This document shows positions 1 to 5,100 of a stretch of DNA of 5,287 nucleotides, one piece after another. Within the stretch, counting starts at the first letter, position 1. Each line of letters begins with the position of its first letter. A program made the translations under genes and the position numbers. Origin of the DNA: Thiotrichales bacterium (GTDB lineage: Bacteria; Pseudomonadota; Gammaproteobacteria; Francisellales; CACEW01); NCBI GenBank assembly GCA_023266165.1, contig JAHFRR010000102.1, forward strand, positions 1 through 5,287. Reading direction: 5' to 3'. Under the pieces are notes generated by a model. That model made no database searches, was not told the origin of the DNA, and worked only from the letters and a program-made list of their open reading frames with translations.

Positions 1-1
1 C

Positions 2-163
2 TTGGGTGAGCGCGCAGAGGCCTCTGCAAATCTGGTTCAGGCGCTCGTAGACCCTGGATTGTTTTCAGATGTCACACGTTATTTCGAACGACTGGATCTG
101 ATCGTAGGGGCCATCAAGGAACGGGGTTTTCGTTTTTTAGAGGTGCACTTTCGAGAAGGGTGA
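2..163 (+). CDS. 3' end of an unidentified protein gene (partial)
   Basis: The second reading frame is open from the window edge through 53 codons to a TGA at 161-163. The start lies outside the window. The visible C-terminal part mixes acidic, basic and hydrophobic residues and ends in FRFLEVHFREG, a compact alpha/beta-like tail. There is no membrane segment, zinc-binding cysteine pair or other motif I recognise. I do not know the family and give no function. The frame is believable because it is open right to the edge, has balanced codon use, and ends shortly before a convergent gene. A 53-codon open stretch alone is modest evidence. Confidence 0.55.
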   Translation: MGERAEASANLVQALVDPGLFSDVTRYFERLDLIVGAIKERGFRFLEVHFREG

Positions 164-182
164 GCTTCAGCAAATCATGAAA

Positions 183-200
183 CTCTGCAGGGGCGCAGAG
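183..200. terminator. Short hairpin between convergent genes, possible weak terminator
   Basis: CTCTGC at 183-188 and GCAGAG at 195-200 form a perfect 6-bp stem with a 6-nt loop. The hairpin sits 20 nt after the stop of the left partial gene and about 70 nt after the stop of the minus-strand phosphatase gene. On the minus strand it is followed by TTTCATGATTT, a poor T-tract; on the plus strand there is no T-tract. A bidirectional terminator is possible from position only. Confidence 0.2.
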
Positions 201-268
201 CTTCACACAGGCGTGCCACTGGCCTGATAAAACGGTGGTTTTGAGTGTTGCATCGAGCTGGCACTCGC

Positions 269-1051
269 TCACCCCGTCAACGTCAGCGCTGAGTTTTGTG
301 CATTGAGTGCTTGCCAATGTCTAAAAAGCCTATATCCCGACTCTCTCAGCCTTTCTAGATCAAGCTCACGGTGGGTTTGCATCACAAAAACTTTGCTAGG
401 ACAGAGCTCACAGAGCCCGCTGTCGTTGCCAAAGGGGTCGTCCACAAAGATACCTGTAATGTTGGATGTCTCCAGGGTGATGGGGGGTATCTGTTTTTTG
501 AGAACTTCCAGCAGCCCAACCTGTTTATTTTTGGCGATATTCGCATGAATAACTTTGCGTGAAGGCCAGTCGATTTGAGCACCAGATACCAATACCCTGC
601 CCCAAGCGCTTGTAGGGGCGCACGCCTTCAAGGCATCTACAAAGCCCTGCGCGCCATCTTCATAGCTGCCTGTCGATAAAATACAAAGATCTCCCTGTTT
701 TAAGCATGTGAGGAGAAACTCCAGAGCGCCTTCTCGTATAATGCCTTGTTTGATGAAATCTGTGGTGATTTTTTTGGCCTGCGCACGCATGGACTCTGAA
801 GTCACGCCAGGCTTGAACATAGCAATTCCCTCCTGAAGCATCTGATGCGAGCTTTTGATAAAATCATCATCTGTGCCTTTATCTGAGGCATCCCAGCGGG
901 TTGCTGCTTCACGCAATCGGAGAGCATCTTGAGCGAAGTATTCAGAGAGCAGAGGCCAGTATGCAAAGGTGTGATAGCCTGACTCTGTTTTAATTTCAGC
1001 AGGTTGGCTATGGGTCAGTGTCCCATCAATATCAAAAATCATGATATGCAT
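269..1051 (-). CDS. HAD-superfamily hydrolase, SerB-like (HAD-IB type) phosphatase
   Basis: A predicted cytoplasmic 260-residue phosphatase. All four HAD motifs are visible. Motif I is FDIDGTLT, with nucleophile D7 and acid/base D9. Motif II is LSTGS around S126. The motif III lysine is in NIAKNK (K174 or K176). Motif IV is VDDPFGND, with D204, D205 and D210 for magnesium. A cap of about 100 residues lies between motifs I and II, and the VSGAQ stretch before the lysine resembles SerB-like members. The family removes phosphate from small phosphorylated metabolites; the substrate here is unknown. I chose the ATG at 1051, which has GGGAGG six bases upstream. A GTG directly before it (1054) would add one residue. 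The ATG overlaps the permease stop as TGATG, so the two genes form one operon and are probably translationally coupled. This suggests the enzyme acts on something derived from the permease's cargo. Confidence 0.88.
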   Translation of the reverse strand: MHIMIFDIDGTLTHSQPAEIKTESGYHTFAYWPLLSEYFAQDALRLREAATRWDASDKGTDDDFIKSSHQMLQEGIAMFKPGVTSESMRAQAKKITTDFIKQGIIREGALEFLLTCLKQGDLCILSTGSYEDGAQGFVDALKACAPTSAWGRVLVSGAQIDWPSRKVIHANIAKNKQVGLLEVLKKQIPPITLETSNITGIFVDDPFGNDSGLCELCPSKVFVMQTHRELDLERLRESGYRLFRHWQALNAQNSALTLTG

Positions 1052-2088
1052 CACACGCCTCCCGTTAGATTCAGCCTAGCGCTGAGGCCTAGCAAGATCA
1101 CAGCCATCAGCATAGTGGCAATTGAAAATAGCATGATATGCTTTGCCCGTTTGGAGGCCCCGTCCCATTCATGGCGTCGCCATCCCCAAAAATTAGAGGT
1201 GAGAATGATCGAGGCCATCAACAACGGCCATCCTAGGGCATTTGCCATTGCACCTAGATGTTTGATTGCTTCACTGTAGATCACGAGTGCAGAATAGTAT
1301 AAAACACCCATGAATAATAGCGGGAGCCCACTTCGAAGCAGTGCTTTCGATTCACGTTGAATGTGAAGTTTTAAGCTTATCAAGGCTTTCAGGGAATAAA
1401 ATAGGAAGTAAGGGATGAATGCGCTAGCAAAAATCAGTAACCAAGGGAGGTTTAAAATGTGACTGGGCAGCGCTGAGGATTTCACGCCTGCTGTGAGTAT
1501 CGGTGTCACCCATCCAAATGCGGCACCTTGGGCTGCGCAGAGCATACCAGAGAGGATTCCCATCAAGATACCGATCGTGTGATGAATCCCTGTCTGAGTG
1601 GAGTGGTCTTTTTGACCCTCTCCAGCCCGCGTGCGAGAGGCCATGGCTGATAGCATTACGGACAGCACAAAGCATACGAGCGCTAGTAATTCCAATAGGC
1701 CAAAGGGTGTGAGTAATACCTGGGGTGCTCTGAAAAACACGGGGAGTAATGATCCAAATACCGTGCCTAAACTGATATTGAAGACAAACGCAATGCCAAT
1801 CCCAATAAAGCGCAGTGCTATGGTGAAACAAATCATTCCCAGACCAAACAGGAACCCACCCAGCGCAGACACCCAGAAGAAGGAGGGTGGCAAGTGATGC
1901 AGTAGGCTCCACCAATGCGGCACCAGTATTGATGTTGCAGCTAAAGGCAAAAGCAGAAATGCCCAGACAGAGAACCCTGCCCAAACCAGGTCAGCATTGA
2001 TATGCGCCATCCGTTTCATCAGCGCTGGATAGGAGCCATTACACATCCCCGCCAAGAGGATCAAAATAAGAGAAGCCAGCAGTACCAT
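1051..2088 (-). CDS. RhaT-like sugar/proton symporter (DMT superfamily permease)
   Basis: A 345-residue inner-membrane protein, close to the 344 residues of E. coli RhaT. Hydrophobicity suggests ten transmembrane helices, at roughly residues 2-18, 35-53, 71-92, 97-119, 129-150, 171-193, 211-233, 254-272, 278-300 and 316-337, with a polar loop near 151-170. The N-terminal AGMCNGSYPALMKRM and the C-terminal W-x-W...EWDGASKRAK before the last helix resemble the corresponding RhaT regions. RhaT carries L-rhamnose with H+, but similarity by eye does not prove that substrate. The frame is open to a GTG at 2160, adding 24 residues. I prefer the ATG at 2088 because it begins the first helix, matches the family length, has GGAA eight bases upstream, and lies downstream of a good promoter at 2120-2147 that would sit inside the longer version. 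It is the first gene of the operon with the HAD phosphatase. Confidence 0.8.
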   Translation of the reverse strand: MVLLASLILILLAGMCNGSYPALMKRMAHINADLVWAGFSVWAFLLLPLAATSILVPHWWSLLHHLPPSFFWVSALGGFLFGLGMICFTIALRFIGIGIAFVFNISLGTVFGSLLPVFFRAPQVLLTPFGLLELLALVCFVLSVMLSAMASRTRAGEGQKDHSTQTGIHHTIGILMGILSGMLCAAQGAAFGWVTPILTAGVKSSALPSHILNLPWLLIFASAFIPYFLFYSLKALISLKLHIQRESKALLRSGLPLLFMGVLYYSALVIYSEAIKHLGAMANALGWPLLMASIILTSNFWGWRRHEWDGASKRAKHIMLFSIATMLMAVILLGLSARLNLTGGV

Positions 2089-2119
2089 GAATATCTTTCC
2101 GGCGATGGGTGTGGGTGTG

Positions 2120-2147
2120 ATTCTAACAAATGGGTGAAAATAAACAA
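2120..2147 (-). promoter_or_regulatory. Sigma70-like extended -10 promoter for the permease operon
   Basis: On the minus strand, TTGTTT (2147-2142) is followed after 16 nt by TAGAAT (2125-2120), which matches five of six -10 consensus bases. It is preceded by TG one base away (TGTTAGAAT), making an extended -10. Transcription would start near 2113, about 25 nt before the ATG at 2088. The -35 is only half-consensus. Confidence 0.45.
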
Positions 2148-2163
2148 TTAGCGCATACACTCC

Positions 2164-2192
2164 TTGACGTGAACAGAAAAATTGACAATGAT
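2164..2192 (+). promoter_or_regulatory. Sigma70-like promoter for the dioxygenase-phosphatase operon
   Basis: TTGACG at 2164-2169 matches five of six -35 bases. After a 17-nt spacer comes AATGAT at 2187-2192, four of six -10 bases. The predicted start near 2199 leaves a leader of about 32 nt before the ATG at 2231. It is back to back with the permease promoter, so one regulator bound here could control both directions; no clear operator is seen. Confidence 0.4.
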
Positions 2193-2230
2193 CTCAACCA
2201 AGGTGCTACCCAGATATGAGGGTTTTTCTG

Positions 2231-2845
2231 ATGTTATGCTTAAAGCAAAAATTTGAGCGCTTGACGGATATTCGGAACAAGTCAGACTTAATCGATCTCG
2301 CGCATAGCCTTGGTAGCGTGTACATTCAGAAGGATGATAAACATGGCCATGGTATTGTTACTTTGCGCTATGATACGTCTATTCCAAAGTATGGATTTTC
2401 TAACACAGCACTATTCCCTCATACTGATCGATCTAACATGAAGTTTCCTCCGGATATTGTGATACTGTGGTGTGAGAAAAATGCGACTTTTGGAGGGGAT
2501 TCTCTTATTTTTGATGCAGATAAACATCTCATGCCAATTATCCATGAAGTCAATTTTTTTGCTGATTTTTCTTCAGAGAATGATAGGAAAACAATAAGAG
2601 CGCCTTTCTATTCCATGGAAAAAGATATGTTTCGTTTTAGAAATGATGCCTTCATCTCTCTTTCCGATGAAAGTACGCGTCAGTTTGAGCGTGTGAAGAG
2701 CATCATTCAACATCATACAAGAAGGATTAAGTTGCGCGAAAAAGAATGTCTCGTTCTAGATAATCATAAAGTTTTTCATGGTAGAGACGAGTTTGAAGGG
2801 GACAGGGTAATGCATAGAGTTTTGATTTATAAGGATTCAGAGTGA
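2231..2845 (+). CDS. Fe(II)/2-oxoglutarate-dependent dioxygenase, TauD/TfdA family
   Basis: A predicted cytoplasmic oxygenase of 204 residues. The iron-binding HxD is in FPHTDRS (H64, D66), followed by the strand ILWCEKNATFGGDSLIFD, which resembles the family's stretch after HxD. The distal histidine is H183 in NHKVFHGR. R192 or R196 in GDRVMHRVLI should bind 2-oxoglutarate. The Asp in HxD argues for a hydroxylase rather than a halogenase, where it is Gly or Ala. The family couples 2-oxoglutarate decarboxylation to oxidation of a small molecule; the substrate here is unknown. The protein is short compared with TauD (about 280 residues), with little N-terminal domain. I chose the ATG at 2231, which has GAGGG eight bases upstream. 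An in-frame ATG at 2216 would add five residues but lacks a good ribosome site. It is the first gene of a two-gene operon and overlaps the next by 4 nt. Confidence 0.82.
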   Translation: MLCLKQKFERLTDIRNKSDLIDLAHSLGSVYIQKDDKHGHGIVTLRYDTSIPKYGFSNTALFPHTDRSNMKFPPDIVILWCEKNATFGGDSLIFDADKHLMPIIHEVNFFADFSSENDRKTIRAPFYSMEKDMFRFRNDAFISLSDESTRQFERVKSIIQHHTRRIKLREKECLVLDNHKVFHGRDEFEGDRVMHRVLIYKDSE

Positions 2846-3483
2846 TTTTGCCAAAGATGATTTTATTTGATCTTGGAGGGGTGATTGAGCAGATCTCTCC
2901 ATCTAATGTTGCCAGCGCATTCAAGAGATTAGGCATGGACAATCCTGAGCGGTTCTTCAGTCTTGAAGGGCAATCGCAGCTCTGTGAAGACTTTGAGCTG
3001 GGTAAAGTCTCTTCCTCTGATTTTGTCAGTAGTATTCAAAAGAAATTACCTTCTGCTACTCATCAGCAGATCATTGATGCTTGGAACTCTAATTTACTGG
3101 GTGTGGCCGCAGAGACTACTCAAGTGTTGCAAACGCTGAGAATGCGTGGGCATCAATTATTTGCGCTGTCAAATACGAATGCCTTGCATTTTGAAAAAAT
3201 AAAAATGCAATTTCTTGCCTTACAGGGTTTCCCATTTTGCTATCTATTTGATCAAGTATTTGTGTCTTATGAAATAGGACTTCGAAAACCAACGCGCGCT
3301 TTTTTTACTTACGTGCTAGAAGCATTGTTTTTAGGAGCCTCGCCTGGAGAGGCTATTTTTATCGATGATATTGCTGTCAATACAGCATCTGCAAGGGCAC
3401 TTGGGCTGCAAGTACATACGCATCTTATCAATAGTAGCATCTCATATCTTCTGTCCGGTTCTAGCGATATCTGCAAGGAGTGA
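2842..3483 (+). CDS. HAD-IA hydrolase, YihX-like phosphatase
   Basis: A 213-residue predicted cytoplasmic phosphatase. Motif I is LFDLGGVIE with nucleophile D10. The second Asp of DxD is replaced by Gly (G12), as is normal for the FDLGNV/FDLGGV group that includes E. coli YihX, a glucose-1-phosphate phosphatase. The cap carries FELGKVSSSDFVSSI, the group's usual F-E-x-G-x-x-S/T segment. Motif II is LSNTN (S110), motif III is GLRKPTRAFF (K149), and motif IV is FIDDIAVNTASARALGLQ (D175, D176). The start is a GTG at 2842, with AAGGA six bases upstream, overlapping the dioxygenase stop as GTGA, so translation is probably coupled. An ATG at 2857 is possible but would cut closely into motif I. The product likely handles a sugar phosphate or similar compound connected to the dioxygenase; this is inference. 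Its last 42 nt are antisense to the end of the regulator gene. Confidence 0.88.
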   Translation: MILPKMILFDLGGVIEQISPSNVASAFKRLGMDNPERFFSLEGQSQLCEDFELGKVSSSDFVSSIQKKLPSATHQQIIDAWNSNLLGVAAETTQVLQTLRMRGHQLFALSNTNALHFEKIKMQFLALQGFPFCYLFDQVFVSYEIGLRKPTRAFFTYVLEALFLGASPGEAIFIDDIAVNTASARALGLQVHTHLINSSISYLLSGSSDICKE

Positions 3484-4581
3484 TGTTTTGACGGAGTTCC
3501 CTATGTCAGAGATTAGCCTAGAGCTCTCAAGAAAGGGTTTGTAGAGAGGGGCGAGCGACCCGTTTAATGAGATAGACGCTTTTATACCGATAGTTTGATC
3601 AACCTTGTCGATGGCTCGAGAGACATAGCTGAAACCTTCAGTCAATATTGCTTTTGCAGCGCTGTCTCCTGAAAAATACGCATGTAACAACTGGTCTGAG
3701 AATTGACAGTACATGTTAGGCCCAATATGGCTTTTAATGCAGAACTCAATCAGTTTCTCAAGTCGCATGTCGTATTTTGAGAGGATGCTTCTGGATAAAG
3801 CACTGGAAGCTTGAAAACCTTCTTGAGCTTCAATGGTATGACGAACTGCCATCAGCCCAAGCCAATACTCGCCACCCATGTCATAGATGGGAAAGCCCCA
3901 TCCACCGAGTTTACGGAGATGTCCTTGATGCATATAAGACAGAGAGACGCCTTTGTCAACCATCAAAGAGATTCCTGATGTTACCCCAAAAGCAGCTAAG
4001 TATGTGATTTGCCAGTCGGATACAATTTCGAGTTTTGAAAAAAGCTTTTCACCATTTAGTTTGTACTTTTCCAATGTTTCCCCTAGCTCGTAGCAATGCG
4101 TCATTACTGCAAGTTTGAAGGCTCTGAAGTCAATAGATTCAAGCTCTTGATCGAGTGCTACAGCAATAGATTTTTTGATGAAGAAAATAAAATTCTGGAA
4201 AGTATCTGTTAAAGCTAAGCTGCCATCCAACTCCGATGAGCCAATGATGGCACCTGATGAGTCTTTAATGCAGGTCAGTCGTTTATTACCTATTGTCAGG
4301 ATTCCAGCAAAAAAACCATCGCTTGGTGTATTGGGTTCAGCCATTTCTTTTGGATTGACCGCATAGGCACCTAGCAATAGTCTATCGACTGAGATGCTCA
4401 GGCCCTCAGCAAGATTCAATAGCGTATTGACGGATAGAGCCATCTGTCCTGATAAGATTTTACTGACAGTACCTGTTGCAATATGGCATTTTTTACTGAT
4501 AGCAGAAGACGTCAAAGACTTTTCCCGCATAAAATCACGCAAGTTTTTTGCGATGATTTTTAATGGTTCGTCTTTTTCCAT
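3442..4581 (-). CDS. XRE helix-turn-helix regulator fused to a degenerate BadF/NAGK-like sugar-kinase domain
   Basis: A 379-residue predicted cytoplasmic DNA-binding protein. Residues 8-70 form an XRE (Cro/CI) helix-turn-helix, with LTSSAISKKCHIATGTVSKI as the core and recognition helix near 36-45. Residues about 88-370 resemble the BadF/BadG/N-acetylglucosamine-kinase branch of the actin-like ATPase fold. GGWGFPIYDMGGEYWLG (226-242) matches the family's GGWGPLLGDEGSGYWIG-type signature, and IVSDW (186-190) sits where the sugar-site Asp is expected. The first phosphate motif (normally DGGGT) reads AGILTIGNKR, and the second (normally GTGS) reads VDKGVS, so catalysis looks lost. The plausible role is sugar-responsive regulation, by analogy with ROK repressors such as NagC. 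The ATG at 4581 has AAGGGA five bases upstream. It converges on, and overlaps by 42 nt, the HAD-IA gene, and is divergent from the small genes at 4913 onward. Possible targets are either neighbouring operon or itself. Confidence 0.75.
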   Translation of the reverse strand: MEKDEPLKIIAKNLRDFMREKSLTSSAISKKCHIATGTVSKILSGQMALSVNTLLNLAEGLSISVDRLLLGAYAVNPKEMAEPNTPSDGFFAGILTIGNKRLTCIKDSSGAIIGSSELDGSLALTDTFQNFIFFIKKSIAVALDQELESIDFRAFKLAVMTHCYELGETLEKYKLNGEKLFSKLEIVSDWQITYLAAFGVTSGISLMVDKGVSLSYMHQGHLRKLGGWGFPIYDMGGEYWLGLMAVRHTIEAQEGFQASSALSRSILSKYDMRLEKLIEFCIKSHIGPNMYCQFSDQLLHAYFSGDSAAKAILTEGFSYVSRAIDKVDQTIGIKASISLNGSLAPLYKPFLESSRLISDIGNSVKTSLLADIARTGQKI

Positions 4582-4667
4582 AATATTCCCTTCGTTTTTG
4601 GCTCTAAAAATCTTTAGAAAAATTGCAATAATCTATTGACAACACCTAAGAAAAGAAATAATCTTCA

Positions 4668-4703
4668 TCCTATAGATGCTTCCTATTGGAATATTCTATA
4701 GAA
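4668..4703. promoter_or_regulatory. Three 13-bp-spaced near-palindromes, candidate operator
   Basis: Three similar elements begin at 4668 (TCCTATAGAT), 4681 (TCCTATTGGA) and 4694 (TTCTATAGAA), exactly 13 bp apart. The core is CTATAG or a variant. The third is a perfect 10-bp palindrome, and the middle one extends to TTCC-TATT-GGAA. They lie 87-122 bp upstream of the regulator start and 210-245 bp upstream of the gene at 4913. The binding protein is not shown by sequence; the adjacent helix-turn-helix regulator is the obvious candidate. AT-rich chance symmetry is possible. Confidence 0.3.
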
Positions 4704-4705
4704 AG

Positions 4706-4743
4706 TTGACCATGGTTTCAGTTCGAGTTGATGCCCTGGTCAA
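4706..4743. repeat. Inverted repeat TTGACCA/TGGTCAA
   Basis: TTGACCA at 4706-4712 and TGGTCAA at 4737-4743 are exact inverted copies 24 nt apart. Past one mismatch, GG at 4714-4715 can pair with CC at 4734-4735. It begins 3 bp after the candidate operator array. It could be an RNA hairpin, two halves of a looping operator site, or chance; no T-tract follows, so a terminator is unlikely. Confidence 0.35.
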
Positions 4744-4781
4744 GGTGCAGATCAAGCTCACAAGGCGATGAAATGCGAGGG

Positions 4782-4810
4782 TATTTTAGCATTTTCTAAG
4801 TTGCTATACC
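4782..4810 (+). promoter_or_regulatory. Weak extended -10 promoter candidate for the small-gene operon
   Basis: TGCTATACC at 4802-4810 resembles an extended -10 (TG, one base, then TATACC). Seventeen bases upstream, TATTTT at 4782-4787 is a poor -35. A start near 4817 would give a leader of about 96 nt before the ATG at 4913. It is the best plus-strand candidate I found in the 331-nt region 4582-4912, but it is weak. Confidence 0.2.
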
Positions 4811-4912
4811 ATCAATTTTCAAAAAAATCTCGCACACCATGGCAGAAGTTAAGCCCAGCACGTCCCGAAAGCATTTGGCTTTGGGGGGTAAGATAGCAAA
4901 GGAGAGAACATC

Positions 4913-5098
4913 ATGAGTGAATTATTTATTGATATTCAGGACGTTGTAGGCAATTTTCATATTGTCGAATTCCTTCACCGCGAAGCCAAGTTTTATTTGG
5001 ATCATGCCCAAGACGAGGAGAGGGGTATGAAAGCCCCGCAGCCCTACCACCGATTTGAGGGGTCTCAGGGATATCCAAAACACGGACGAGGAGTGTAA
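4913..5098 (+). CDS. Small charged protein of unknown function (61 aa)
   Basis: The ATG has a strong AAAGGAG at 4898-4904, eight bases upstream, and the gene ends two bases before the next ATG, which has its own ribosome site overlapping this gene's 3' end. That arrangement supports a real short gene. The N-terminal half (about residues 2-33) is a likely mixed or helical segment rich in hydrophobic and acidic residues (FIDIQDVV, EFLHREAKFYLDHA). The C-terminal part (about 38-61) is rich in Pro, Gly, His, Tyr and basic residues and probably disordered. There is no signal peptide, membrane helix or cysteine. I recognise no family. A 96-codon minus-strand frame overlaps it but lacks comparable start signals. 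Confidence 0.6.
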   Translation: MSELFIDIQDVVGNFHIVEFLHREAKFYLDHAQDEERGMKAPQPYHRFEGSQGYPKHGRGV

Positions 5099-5100
5099 TC

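Noticed and set aside
114..317. 67-codon minus-strand frame after the HAD gene
   Set aside because: It starts inside the HAD gene and runs antisense through the end of the left partial gene. It has no ribosome site and no recognisable motif.
1424..1984. 186-codon minus-strand frame
   Set aside because: It lies entirely within the permease gene in another frame. The permease frame has clear membrane helices and family motifs, so this is a shadow.
2869..2889. Missing second Asp of the HAD DxD motif as a sign of an inactive enzyme
   Set aside because: FDLGGV without the second Asp is normal for the YihX-like HAD-IA group, and all other catalytic motifs are present.
4636..4664. TTGACA...TAATCT promoter on the plus strand
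   Set aside because: The -35 is perfect and the spacing is 17, but the -10 matches only three of six bases, and the leader to 4913 would be about 240 nt and run through the operator-like array. It is too uncertain to list.
4837..4842. CCATGG repeated at 4710-4715 and 4837-4842
   Set aside because: A 6-bp palindrome occurring twice in 130 bp is easily chance, and the flanking sequences do not match.
4768..4896. 42-codon plus-strand frame (MKCEGILAFSKLL...)
   Set aside because: There is no properly spaced ribosome site; AAGG is only two bases from the ATG. It is kept only as part of the possible remnant, not as a gene.
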